From Thermonema lapsum (GTDB taxonomy: Bacteria; Bacteroidota; Bacteroidia; Cytophagales; Thermonemataceae), in contig NZ_JAASRN010000002.1 in NCBI RefSeq assembly GCF_011761635.1, positions 186,001 to 250,000 of the forward strand: DNA of 64,000 nucleotides. Reading direction: 5' to 3'. The notes beneath the pieces are model-generated. The model had not been told where the DNA came from. It saw nothing but the letters and a program-made list of their open reading frames with translations, and did no database searches. Shown in pieces: positions 52,280 to 60,129 of this stretch. The position numbers and the translations under genes were made by a program. The first letter of the stretch is position 1; every line of letters begins with the position of its first letter.

Positions 52280-53365
52280 CTATTCGGCATACAACTCCAA
52301 CTGTTTCCATGCTTCTGCTGGCGGAAGATATGCCGCCTTGATTTTTTCGCCTTCACGCACCTTGTTCAATCCATCGAACAGTAGGCGGTCTTTTTCGCTC
52401 ACGCCTTCTACGGCATACAGATGCGGAAACTCAGCCACTACTTTTACAGGGTGTGCTTTCAAAGTGCCGTCTTTTTCTACCAGATACACATATTTTTTAT
52501 CCATCACTTCGAAGGTACATTTTTGAGGGATGAGATGTACTCCCCGCAAAGGAATAGTTATCAGAATGTTGCCAGTTTCGCCATGACGCAGCAAGTTTTT
52601 GGGGTTGGGAAAGGTAGCACGGAAAGCCACCGTACCGGTTTTATTGTCGAACTCAGATTCTATGGCTGTTATCTTTCCTTTTTGGTCAAAAATTTGCCCA
52701 TTAGCCATGCGCAACTGCACCTCCCGCGTATTGGCATTATTCGCTCCTTGCATGTAATCGAGATATTCAGGTTCTGGCATGTTGAAATACACCCACAATT
52801 GGCTTACATCCGAGAGGGTGGTCAGCAGTTCGCCTTCTTCGAGCAGCGAGCCCAAACGCACATGAAAGCGCCCGACCAAACCATCGAAAGGTGCTGTGAT
52901 TTTGGTGAAAGAAAGATGCGATTGCGCCAGTGCCAGCTCGGCTTGGGCTTTCTTTAACTTGGCATACACCAGTGCCAGCTGTGCCGGCGAAATGATGTTG
53001 CTGTCGGCAAGCGCCTTCGCATTGTCATATTCTACTTGGGCATAATACACTTCGGCTTGTGCCTTTTGGAGTTCTGCCTGATAGACTATCGGCAGAATCT
53101 GAAAGAGCAATTGCCCTTTTTTCACCGGCATCCCTTCGTCTACATATATATTTTGCAGGTAGCCCTCTTCGAGCGCTCGCACTTCGATGTGTTGTATGGC
53201 GTGTATTTGGCAAACATACTCCCGAACGATGGAAGTGTCTTTGCGCAGAGGAGAAGTAACTGGCAACTGCACCACCTCCCCGTGGTGTTTTTTGTGCTTT
53301 TCACAAGCAGCGAGGTTAAATAAGAGTGCTATCAATACCCAATAAGTCCATTTTCTATTTTTCAT
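52280..53365 (-). CDS. RND efflux periplasmic adaptor lipoprotein
   Basis: 361 residues from the ATG at 53365 (MKNRKWTYWVLIALLFNLAA then Cys, a lipobox). It is the membrane-fusion protein of the pump: VRALEEGYLQNIYVDEGMPV (lipoyl half), LAQSHLSFTKITAPFDGLVG, ATFPNPKNLLRHGETGNILI. The start at 53425 in the longer frame adds 20 residues that hide the signal sequence. It is first of the three pump genes and 125 bases after the small upstream gene. Confidence 0.92.
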   Translation of the reverse strand: MKNRKWTYWVLIALLFNLAACEKHKKHHGEVVQLPVTSPLRKDTSIVREYVCQIHAIQHIEVRALEEGYLQNIYVDEGMPVKKGQLLFQILPIVYQAELQKAQAEVYYAQVEYDNAKALADSNIISPAQLALVYAKLKKAQAELALAQSHLSFTKITAPFDGLVGRFHVRLGSLLEEGELLTTLSDVSQLWVYFNMPEPEYLDYMQGANNANTREVQLRMANGQIFDQKGKITAIESEFDNKTGTVAFRATFPNPKNLLRHGETGNILITIPLRGVHLIPQKCTFEVMDKKYVYLVEKDGTLKAHPVKVVAEFPHLYAVEGVSEKDRLLFDGLNKVREGEKIKAAYLPPAEAWKQLELYAE

Positions 53366-53490
53366 GATGGGAAATGATTTTTTTAAAGTACAAAGGATAA
53401 AGAACGACAAAACAAACTGATGCACTTGCTTTTTTGGAAAAAGCAGTTACAGCCTGTGCCAGCCGAATGATAAAGGGGGTGGGAAAGCTA

Positions 53491-53889
53491 CTAAGGGGCT
53501 TCGCTAAAGGCATACCATAGGTAGAGACGGAGAAAAGCCCGATGACATGGCTTGCTTGTAAGGGAGTTTTCATCGACCTTATTCTCTACCGGCAGTTTTC
53601 TGAAGGTAGAAAAAGCAGGGTGTGCTTCAGCGATTCCGCGGTACTTTTCCTCTTCTTCTTTCTCTTTTTCTTCGCCGGTGGTGCTGTCCTTGCTACCTAT
53701 AAGTGCTACAAGCTCGCCTCGGGACGCATGAGGCAAAATGTCAGCATGATGAAAAGACTCACCAATGAATGCCTCGGCAAGGGCAGGTAGGTCGAAATCA
53801 AAAACGTGTGCGTGAGTTTGGGCAATAGGCACCAAGCTCAAAAGCAAACTCACAACCAACATGACAACTTTTCGCCCCATGCCCTGCAT
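53491..53889 (-). CDS. Small secreted protein of unknown function at the head of the efflux operon
   Basis: 132 residues with a clear signal peptide (VVMLVVSLLLSLVPIAQTHA). The mature part begins HVFDFDLPALAEAFIGESFH and has scattered His (FHHADILPH) and an acidic stretch (EEKEKEEEEK). No family recognised. A good -7 promoter element lies 44 bases upstream, and none is clear before the adaptor gene, so it is likely cotranscribed with the pump. It may be a sensor, plug or stress protein; this is not known. Start could also be 9 bases in. Confidence 0.55.
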   Translation of the reverse strand: MQGMGRKVVMLVVSLLLSLVPIAQTHAHVFDFDLPALAEAFIGESFHHADILPHASRGELVALIGSKDSTTGEEKEKEEEEKYRGIAEAHPAFSTFRKLPVENKVDENSLTSKPCHRAFLRLYLWYAFSEAP

Positions 53890-53932
53890 TTGTTTTTGGC
53901 GGCATGATTTAAAATGCCTTATTTTAACGTGT

Positions 53933-53940
53933 CAAAGGTA
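53933..53940 (-). promoter_or_regulatory. -7 element of the efflux operon
   Basis: TACCTTTG on the minus strand, full match to TAnnTTTG. The nearest TTTG upstream is 12 bases away, too near, so the -33 box is weak. Confidence 0.45.
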
Positions 53941-53977
53941 AAGATAGTCTCTCAAATATAAAAGTATTTTCATGTTT

Positions 53978-54009
53978 TTTGCGAGATGCTCACCTCTTTG
54001 TTATCTTTC
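53978..54009 (+). promoter_or_regulatory. Promoter of the Wzi-like gene
   Basis: TTTG, 20 bases, TATCTTTC: -33 box perfect, -7 box one base off TAnnTTTG. It is 31 bases before the chosen ATG at 54041, which supports that start over the longer frame from 53972. Confidence 0.65.
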
Positions 54010-54040
54010 TTTTTTGCTGAGGCTTGTAATTCGTAAAATC

Positions 54041-55714
54041 ATGAGACGTTTTTTCTACATCTTATTGACAAACCACCTACTGTTCAGCATCTTATGGGCA
54101 GGCTATGCCCAAGCGCCTTTGTATGACTTAGACGAGGACTATACCCACCTGCTGCGCCGCTATGAGCTGAAAGGCAAGCACTGGGATACGCTTTGGCACT
54201 ACAGCCAACTACCGGCAAGCAGGCAGGCAATACTCAACCTACTGCAAGACAGCAGCCGCTTTACTTCGGCTGCCGACCGCTTCAATCGTCATTATCTGCA
54301 AAAAGACAACTGGGAGCAAAGCGACAGCCTCGCCCAGCTTTACGAAAGAAAGACCGAACAAGGCTTTTGGGGGCAGTTCTATCGTCAACCGGCGGCGCTC
54401 TACAGCGCACGTGTGCCCAGCTTCTGTGTGGTCGTCAATCCGGTATTGGATTTACAGGTAGGCAAAGACAGCCGCCTTGAAACGTGGACATACCAAAATA
54501 CGCGTGGGGTGCGCTTGCGCGGCACTATAGACCGGCGCCTCAGTTTCTTCACCTACCTGACCGACACCCAAGCGCGCTACCCCCTGTATGTGCAAGAATA
54601 TGTGGACCGCTACCGGGCACTGCCCCATGAGGGCTATTTTAAAGACGGCGACCGCCCCTCGCCTACTACCTACGATTTCTTGACGGCGCGCGGCTATGTT
54701 GTTTTTCGCCTGCTGCCTTCGGTAGAGCTACAATTTGGGCACGACCGCAATTTTATTGGCTACGGCAAGCGCTCGTTGATATTGTCGGATTTTTCTGCCC
54801 CCTACACTTTTTTGAAACTCACCACGCGCGTGTGGAAGCTGCAATATCAAAACTTGTTTGCTGAAATGGTTGCCGACGTGTCGGAAGCCGACGGGCTACG
54901 CCCTAAAAAGTATTTTGCTTTTCATCGTTTGAGCACCCACCTAAACCCGCGCTTAGAAGTAGGGTTGTTTGAAAGTGTAGTTTTTGGGCGGCAAGGGGGC
55001 TTCGAGCTGCACTACCTCAACCCCATCATCTTTTACCGCAGTGTAGAACAGCATGTAGGTAGCCCCGACAATGCAATTTTAGGGGGGGACTTCCGTTGGA
55101 TGGCGCTGCCTCGGCTGGCGCTCTATGGTCAGGTGGTCATCGATGAGCTGGTGGTGTCGGAAATACGCAGCGGCAAGGGCTGGTGGGGCAATAAGCAGGC
55201 GGTGCAGCTGGGGCTGCATTATGTCGATGTTTTAGGTATTGACAATCTGGACCTGCAAGCCGAAGCAAATATGGTGCGCCCCTATACTTACACCCAAGAC
55301 GCTCTCACCAAGGCATACACCCACTACCGTCAACCATTGGCACACCCTGCGGGTGCTAATTTTTATGAGCTCTTAGGTGCGCTGCGTTATCAGCCTTTGC
55401 CTCGCTGGCGCTTCGAAGGGCAGGTGTTTTATATAGTGAAGGGCGAAGACCGCAGGGGTGAAAACTGGGGCGGTAATATTTTACTGGACAACCGCACCCG
55501 CATGCAAGAATATGGCAACCGTTTGGCGCAGGGTGTGCGCAGCACTACCACTTTGGCAGAGCTGCGTGCCAGTTATCAGCCCTACCAAAATGTGTTTTTA
55601 GAGGCGTCGTATTTGTGGCGACAGTTCAGCCAAGAGACAGGCACACGCAGCCATACTTCTTTTGTATCGGTGGGTTTGCGCGTGAATGCTGCCCGGCGGC
55701 GTGCAGACTTTTAG
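54041..55714 (+). CDS. Wzi-like capsule assembly outer-membrane protein
   Basis: 557 residues from the ATG at 54041, with a signal peptide (FYILLTNHLLFSILWAGYAQ). The helical N-terminal part is followed by a large barrel: VVVNPVLDLQVGKDSRLETW, RGVRLRGTIDRRLSFFTYLT, VELQFGHDRNFIGYGKRSLI, LSDFSAPYTFLKLTTRVWKL, FELHYLNPIIFYRSVEQHVG, ending with RVNAARRRADF. The GHDRNFIGYGKRS and LNPIIFYR segments are typical of Bacteroidota members of the capsule-assembly Wzi family. It may anchor a surface polysaccharide. No capsule genes are adjacent. Confidence 0.82.
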   Translation: MRRFFYILLTNHLLFSILWAGYAQAPLYDLDEDYTHLLRRYELKGKHWDTLWHYSQLPASRQAILNLLQDSSRFTSAADRFNRHYLQKDNWEQSDSLAQLYERKTEQGFWGQFYRQPAALYSARVPSFCVVVNPVLDLQVGKDSRLETWTYQNTRGVRLRGTIDRRLSFFTYLTDTQARYPLYVQEYVDRYRALPHEGYFKDGDRPSPTTYDFLTARGYVVFRLLPSVELQFGHDRNFIGYGKRSLILSDFSAPYTFLKLTTRVWKLQYQNLFAEMVADVSEADGLRPKKYFAFHRLSTHLNPRLEVGLFESVVFGRQGGFELHYLNPIIFYRSVEQHVGSPDNAILGGDFRWMALPRLALYGQVVIDELVVSEIRSGKGWWGNKQAVQLGLHYVDVLGIDNLDLQAEANMVRPYTYTQDALTKAYTHYRQPLAHPAGANFYELLGALRYQPLPRWRFEGQVFYIVKGEDRRGENWGGNILLDNRTRMQEYGNRLAQGVRSTTTLAELRASYQPYQNVFLEASYLWRQFSQETGTRSHTSFVSVGLRVNAARRRADF

Positions 55715-55842
55715 TTTCTGGTTGAGGCAAGCCAAAAGAGCGCTTCTCTCGCCTTGCTGCTTCGTCTCTGCGGGGGGATGGCTTTTTGTTTTGCCCTTGC
55801 GGTCTTTTTCTCCGCTTTGTTTTTCGCTCTTTTGTTGGGGAT

Positions 55843-55888
55843 ATGGCGGGGCAGCTTTGGGCTTCGGTTGGCTGCGCTGTCCCGCCAT
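55843..55888. repeat. Long inverted repeat between the Wzi-like gene and hsdM
   Basis: ATGGCGGGGCAGC at 55843-55855 pairs with GCTGTCCCGCCAT at 55876-55888 (13 bp, one G-T). There is no T run on either side, so it is at most a weak two-way terminator between convergent genes; it may be a boundary repeat of the restriction locus. The remaining 55715-55842 shows nothing. Confidence 0.5.
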
Positions 55889-55903
55889 AGAAACCCATGG
55901 GCA

Positions 55904-57577
55904 CTACATCAAAGGCGGCAAGCCCAATTCTTTGAGGTATTCGTTGTGCTTGTCTTTTGCTTCTTTTATTTTCCGCTCTATTTCTACCATCTTTTCATGC
56001 ACTTGTAGCAAATCGATGGGTTCTTCGGCTACTGCTGTGCTTACATAGCGCGAAATGTTCAGGTTGTATTCGTTGGCGATGATTTCATCCATGCTTACCC
56101 TACGCGAGTAGCGCTCTTCTTCTTTGCGGTATTGGTAAGTAGAAACAATTTTTTCGATGTGTTCGGGCAGCAAGGTATTTTGCCGCTTGCCTTTTTCGTA
56201 GTGCTCGGCTGCATTGATGAACAGCACATCGTCAAACTTTTTGCATTTTTTGAGTACCAGTATGCAAACCGGGATGCCGGTAGAATAAAACAGGTTGGCA
56301 GGCAGACCTATGACGGTGTCGATGTGGCCATCTTCTAACAGTTTTTTTCTTATTTTTTCTTCTGCACCGCCTCGAAACAACACACCGTGCGGTAAGATAA
56401 TCGCCATGGTGCCCTCTTTGCTTAAGAAGTGAAAACCGTGTAACAGAAAGGCAAAGTCGGCAGCCGACTTGGGCGCAAGCCCATAGTCTTTAAAACGGAA
56501 GTCTTCTGCCATGGCTTCGGTGGGCTCCCAGCGATAGCTAAAGGGCGGGTTGGCTACTACGGCATCGAATTCTATTTTTTTGGCGGGGTTTTCTTCCCTT
56601 AACAAGTCCCAATCATTGAGCAGCGTATCGCCATGGTAGATTTCGAACTCGGTGTCTTTCACGCCGTGCAACAGCATGTTCATGCGGCATAGGTTGTAGG
56701 TGGTAATGTTTTTTTCTTGTCCGTAGAGCTTGCCGATGGTTCCGCCCGAGTCTATCATTTTTTTACGCACATTCAACAACAACGAGCCCGAACCGCAGGC
56801 AAAATCTAACACGCGTTCTATCTTTTTCTTTTTGCCCTTACTTGGGTCTTGGCTGTCGAGCGTTACAATTTCTGAGAGGATGGTAGAAACCTGCTGCGGG
56901 GTATAAAACTCACCTGCTTTTTTGCCCGAGCCTGCTGCAAATTGACCGATAAGGTATTCGTATGCATCGCCGAGGATGTCGGTATCTGTTGAAAATTGCG
57001 CCAGCCCCTCAGCAATTTTTTGTATGATGTTGCAAAGTTTTTTGTTTCGCTCGGTATAGCTCTTTCCTAATTTTTCAGAATCGAGGTTGATTTCTGAAAA
57101 CAAGCCTTGAAAGGTGTTTTCGAACGATTCGTTTTCAATGTATTTAAAACCTTCTTGCAAGGTGCTGAGCAGCTCGTTGCTTTGTGTTTTAGCCAAATAG
57201 ACAATGTGGGTCCACAGGTATTGGGGCTTGATGACATAATGTATTTTTCTGCGCATGAGTTTTTCAAATTCTTCCACATAGTCGGGGTTTTGTTCGTACC
57301 AAATGGACAGAGGTGTTTTGCCCCCATTGCCGTGAAGGGTGGGGTATTCGTTTTTTAGTAATTCTTTGGCAGCTGCTTCGTAGTTGTCGCTCAGGTAGCG
57401 CAGAAACAAAAACGAAAGCATGTAATCGCGAAAATCGTCTGCATTCATTGACCCTCGCAGTTCGTCTGCAATTTTCCAAAGGGTTTTGCCTAAGTTTAAT
57501 TGAGAATTGAAAGTTGAAAATTGAGAATTGAGGGTTGAGGGTTGAGGGTTGTTTTTGGTGGTATTCATTTTTTCCAT
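55904..57577 (-). CDS. hsdM: Type I restriction-modification methyltransferase subunit HsdM
   Basis: 557 residues. The family proper starts at LGKTLWKIADELRGSMNADD, then FRDYMLSFLFLRYLSDNYEA. The SAM site is VLDFACGSGSLLLNVRK near residue 262 and the N6-adenine catalytic motif NPPF near 342 (FDAVVANPPFSYRW); VIGLPANLFYSTGIPVCILV follows. It methylates adenine in complex with HsdS. The first 28 residues (MEKMNTTKNNPQPSTLNSQF and on) are encoded by seven 7-bp repeats, both ATG codons lie before the repeats, and no other ATG comes before the conserved region. It is last in the locus, after two repeat arrays. Confidence 0.93.
   Translation of the reverse strand: MEKMNTTKNNPQPSTLNSQFSTFNSQLNLGKTLWKIADELRGSMNADDFRDYMLSFLFLRYLSDNYEAAAKELLKNEYPTLHGNGGKTPLSIWYEQNPDYVEEFEKLMRRKIHYVIKPQYLWTHIVYLAKTQSNELLSTLQEGFKYIENESFENTFQGLFSEINLDSEKLGKSYTERNKKLCNIIQKIAEGLAQFSTDTDILGDAYEYLIGQFAAGSGKKAGEFYTPQQVSTILSEIVTLDSQDPSKGKKKKIERVLDFACGSGSLLLNVRKKMIDSGGTIGKLYGQEKNITTYNLCRMNMLLHGVKDTEFEIYHGDTLLNDWDLLREENPAKKIEFDAVVANPPFSYRWEPTEAMAEDFRFKDYGLAPKSAADFAFLLHGFHFLSKEGTMAIILPHGVLFRGGAEEKIRKKLLEDGHIDTVIGLPANLFYSTGIPVCILVLKKCKKFDDVLFINAAEHYEKGKRQNTLLPEHIEKIVSTYQYRKEEERYSRRVSMDEIIANEYNLNISRYVSTAVAEEPIDLLQVHEKMVEIERKIKEAKDKHNEYLKELGLPPLM
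57502..57550. repeat. Heptamer array inside the hsdM 5' coding region
   Basis: Seven units of 7 bp, on the plus strand GAGAATT, GAAAGTT, GAAAATT, GAGAATT and three GAGGGTT. The three identical units are on the start-codon side. 7 is not a multiple of 3, so each unit gained or lost shifts the hsdM frame. Confidence 0.9.
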
Positions 57578-57586
57578 GTTTTAGTT

Positions 57587-57677
57587 GAGAGTTGAGAATT
57601 GAGAATTGAGAATTGAAAATTGAAAATTGAGAATTGAAAATTGAAAATTGAGAATTGAGAATTGAGAGTTGAGAATT
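57587..57677. repeat. Heptamer array between hsdM and the four-helix-bundle gene
   Basis: Thirteen 7-bp units, plus-strand GAGAATT with GAAAATT and GAGAGTT variants. It starts 10 bases upstream of the hsdM ATG and stops 7 bases after the four-helix gene's stop. Confidence 0.9.
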
Positions 57678-57683
57678 ATTTTT

Positions 57684-58079
57684 TCATTTTTTTAAGTTCT
57701 TTTTTGATGACTTCACAATACTAACCAACAGCTTTAGCAATTCTTCGGAATCGGAATAGATGGATTCAAATTCTTTTTCACTGATAAAATCACTATCTTT
57801 TAGTAGGTGAAGCCAATAAGCAGTTTCATTCGCTTCTTTCAAAGCTATGTTCATTTTACTGATAAAATCGGCTTTTGATTGGGCGTGTTCACTTTCTTTG
57901 ATTAAAGCACCGATGGCAGTGCCACTTCGTAGAAGCTGCTTACTTAAAACAAACTCCTTCTTTTCAGACGTTAAGTATTTATACAAATTGATTACCCTCA
58001 ACGCAAAAGCGTAAGATTTATTCATTACAATATTTTCCCTTACCCTTTCCATTTCAATTTTCAATTTGAAATTTTCCAT
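57684..58079 (-). CDS. Four-helix-bundle protein (23S rRNA intervening-sequence type)
   Basis: 131 residues as read; the family part starts near MNKSYAFALRVINLYKYLTS (ATG at 58025). Then KKEFVLSKQLLRSGTAIGAL, KESEHAQSKADFISKMNIAL and KEANETAYWLHLLKDSDFIS, an all-helical fold. Such proteins were first seen encoded in intervening sequences inserted in 23S rRNA genes, and also as free-standing genes in Bacteroidota; function unknown, perhaps nucleic-acid binding. The first 18 residues look derived from the neighbouring repeat. The gene is flanked by two heptamer arrays in inverted orientation. Confidence 0.85.
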   Translation of the reverse strand: MENFKLKIEMERVRENIVMNKSYAFALRVINLYKYLTSEKKEFVLSKQLLRSGTAIGALIKESEHAQSKADFISKMNIALKEANETAYWLHLLKDSDFISEKEFESIYSDSEELLKLLVSIVKSSKKNLKK

Positions 58080-58091
58080 TACAAATTACAA

Positions 58092-58217
58092 ATTCTCCAT
58101 TATCCATTCTCCATTTTCCATTTTCCATTCTCCATTCTCCATTCTCCATTCTCCATTCTCCATTCTCCATTTTCCATTTTCCATTCTCCATTATCAATTC
58201 TCAATTATCCATTCCCC
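58092..58217. repeat. Heptamer array between the four-helix-bundle gene and hsdS
   Basis: Eighteen 7-bp units, plus-strand ATTCTCC with ATTTTCC and ATTATCC variants. The last two units form the final codons and stop of hsdS. On the minus strand the unit reads GGAGAAT, so this array is nearly complementary to the array at 57587-57677 (GAGAATT). Confidence 0.9.
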
Positions 58218-59509
58218 ACTGGAAACAGCCCCTGCAACAGCCCCTTTTTGTGCTGCTCCAGCAATTCAATTTTTTCCGTTTGGGCAGCGATGAGGTCGTC
58301 TAAGGACGAGAGGCAAGCGGCGATTTTTTGTTGTTCGGATTTGTTTTTTGGGAATTTGATTTTAACATTTGAAATTCTTGTTGCTGATATTCCAAACACT
58401 TTTGCACCTTGTGCCTCTTTTTGAATTTGTTTTCTAACCCATTCTGATTTAAAGAGATAACCACCAAAACCAATGACTAAAAGATTTTCTTTTTGTCGAG
58501 CAAGTAATGTATGTAAGCCTGAAACGACTTTTTCATTATTCAAATTTATGATTTCAATGCTTTTGCCAACATCATTTAAGTCTTCTGATGCATCTGCAAA
58601 AATTATATCTCCTTCTTTACAATAACTTTCTTCTTTAATTTTTTCAATCGGTAAATATGGGTTTATAAAAGGAACTTTTTCTTTTGAAATGTCAAAAAGG
58701 GTATCAAACTTCGTATGAATATCTCCATAATGAATGTTCTTTACTAAACCATTTTCATAATTTAGACAATCTCTGGAGAAGGAATTTGTTGGTTTAAATT
58801 CATAAACCTCCCCCAACCTCTTCACCTCCCACTCTCCTGCATTTTGGAATTCCGGGAAGCGGAGGCGGGGCACGGTTTCGCCCTCTTGTGGGAAGAGCTG
58901 TTGCAGCAGTCCTTTTTTGTGTTGTTGCAGCAGGGCTAACTTTTCCCGCTCGCCTGCTATCACTTCATCTAAAGACGAGAGGCAAGCAGCGATTTTTTGT
59001 TGTTCGGGGAGGGAGGGGAACTGCACAATTATTTTTTTAAGTGCTTTTATAGGAAGAGCAAGCCTTGTTCCGCCTTGTGTTAATTTAAAAATTTGATTTT
59101 TTACTACTCTGGAAAAGTTAAGATAATAATACAAGAATAGTCGATTTGTATTTTTTTCTGAAATATAAAAGACAGGATATGCAGGAGAAACAATTCCTTT
59201 TTCTAATATACTCTGAATATTAAATGTAAAATCACCAGAATCACTCATTGAACGATAAGTAAAATCATTCCTGAAAATTATTTTATAACCAATGTTACTA
59301 AGACTTGCAATTTGTTTGTCAAAATACTCTTCTTGAAGGAAAATTCCTTTTTTGCTGGATGTAAGAAGAGGATATTGATTTTTTATAGTTGTTCTTTCGT
59401 TTCTTTCTTCTATTACCTCCCCCAACCTCTTCACCTCCCACTCCCCTGCATTTTGAAATTCGGGGAAGCGGAGGCGGGGTACTAGTTTATTTTGGTTGTT
59501 CTTACTCAT
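58205..59509 (-). CDS. hsdS: Type I restriction-modification specificity subunit HsdS
   Basis: 434 residues with two target-recognition halves. Each begins with the same block (PRLRFPEFQNAGEWEVKRLG, at about residues 11 and 214) and each ends with the conserved helix block (LPEQQKIAACLSSLDEVIAG then LLQQHKKGLLQQLFP; and SEQQKIAACLSSLDDLIAAQ then LLEQHKKGLLQGLFP). Between these blocks the two recognition domains differ fully. It sets the two-part DNA target. Its ATG overlaps the GIY-YIG stop (ATGA). Confidence 0.93.
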   Translation of the reverse strand: MSKNNQNKLVPRLRFPEFQNAGEWEVKRLGEVIEERNERTTIKNQYPLLTSSKKGIFLQEEYFDKQIASLSNIGYKIIFRNDFTYRSMSDSGDFTFNIQSILEKGIVSPAYPVFYISEKNTNRLFLYYYLNFSRVVKNQIFKLTQGGTRLALPIKALKKIIVQFPSLPEQQKIAACLSSLDEVIAGEREKLALLQQHKKGLLQQLFPQEGETVPRLRFPEFQNAGEWEVKRLGEVYEFKPTNSFSRDCLNYENGLVKNIHYGDIHTKFDTLFDISKEKVPFINPYLPIEKIKEESYCKEGDIIFADASEDLNDVGKSIEIINLNNEKVVSGLHTLLARQKENLLVIGFGGYLFKSEWVRKQIQKEAQGAKVFGISATRISNVKIKFPKNKSEQQKIAACLSSLDDLIAAQTEKIELLEQHKKGLLQGLFPVGNG

Positions 59510-60129
59510 GGGTTTTTGGGTTTTTTGTTCTTACTGTTGCTGGTGTTGTCGCTGCTGTTTCCTTCGCCGCTGCCGTTTCCTTTGCCGCTGCCGTTTCCTT
59601 TGCCGCTGCCTTCGACAGGCTCAGGCAGCGGCGAGGGCTCAGGCAGCGGATTATTTTCACCGGTGGCTGAGTTTATCGTTTTCCCGGTGGCTGAGCTTGT
59701 CGTTTCACCGGTGGCTGAGCTTGTCGAAGCCACCGGTATATTGCTACTGCCGCTGCCGTTTCCTTTGCCGCTGCTGTTTCCTTTGCCGCTGCCTTCGACA
59801 GGCTCAGGCAGCGGCGAGGGCTCAGGAAACGGCTCAGGCAGCGGCTTGGTATAACTCCTCGAAAGCTGTTTTAACAATTCATAGTCGCCTCTTATGAGGG
59901 CTTCTTTCTTTTTTCTGCTCCAGCCCTGCACTTGCTTTTCTCTGTAAAAGGCATCTTGTATCCGGTCGAAGTATTCACAATAAACCAGCTTCACGGGCAA
60001 GCGTTTTTTGGTGTGGTTGGCACCCTCGCCTGCCTGATGTTGTGCCAAGCGCCGTTCAAGGTTGGTGGTGCTACCGGTATAGTAGCTTCCATCGGCACAT
60101 TGTAATATGTACATCCAACCGCCCTTCAT
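59506..60129 (-). CDS. GIY-YIG nuclease domain protein with REP-derived tail
   Basis: 207 residues. Residues 1-95 are a compact GIY-YIG domain of the YhbQ type: GWMYILQCADGSYYTGSTTN, LERRLAQHQAGEGANHTKKR, LPVKLVYCEYFDRIQDAFYR and EKQVQGWSRKKKEALIRGDY. The Tyr-Tyr pair, Arg and Glu of the active site are present. Residues about 95-207 are low-complexity (PLPEPVEGSGKGNGSG, SATGETTSSATGK) and are encoded by REP-like palindromes, not by a protein domain. Start and stop overlap hsdR and hsdS by 4 bases each (ATGA), so it is embedded in the restriction operon. Confidence 0.88.
   Translation of the reverse strand: MKGGWMYILQCADGSYYTGSTTNLERRLAQHQAGEGANHTKKRLPVKLVYCEYFDRIQDAFYREKQVQGWSRKKKEALIRGDYELLKQLSRSYTKPLPEPFPEPSPLPEPVEGSGKGNSSGKGNGSGSSNIPVASTSSATGETTSSATGKTINSATGENNPLPEPSPLPEPVEGSGKGNGSGKGNGSGEGNSSDNTSNSKNKKPKNP
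59602..59815. repeat. REP-like palindromes inside the GIY-YIG gene
   Basis: Three palindromes share a core TTCGACA(A/G)GCTCAG-type loop: 59602-59632 and 59785-59815 (arms GCCGCTGCC / GGCAGCGGC) and 59707-59737 (arms ACCGGTGGCT / AGCCACCGGT). Partial copies at 59660-59706 (GGTGGCTGAG repeated) and GCCGTTTCC-type spacers fill the rest. Confidence 0.85.

Noticed and set aside
55686-56048. 120-codon plus-strand frame after the Wzi-like gene
   Set aside because: It overlaps the end of the Wzi-like gene and the 3' end of hsdM in antisense; hydrophobic look comes from T-rich spacer sequence.
58092-58217. Regular short repeats that could be taken for a CRISPR array
   Set aside because: Units are 7 bp in direct contact without spacers, and no cas genes are near.
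59492-59897. Plus-strand frames rich in Leu-Pro or Cys-Arg repeats
   Set aside because: They are the complement of the REP-like palindromes in the GIY-YIG gene.
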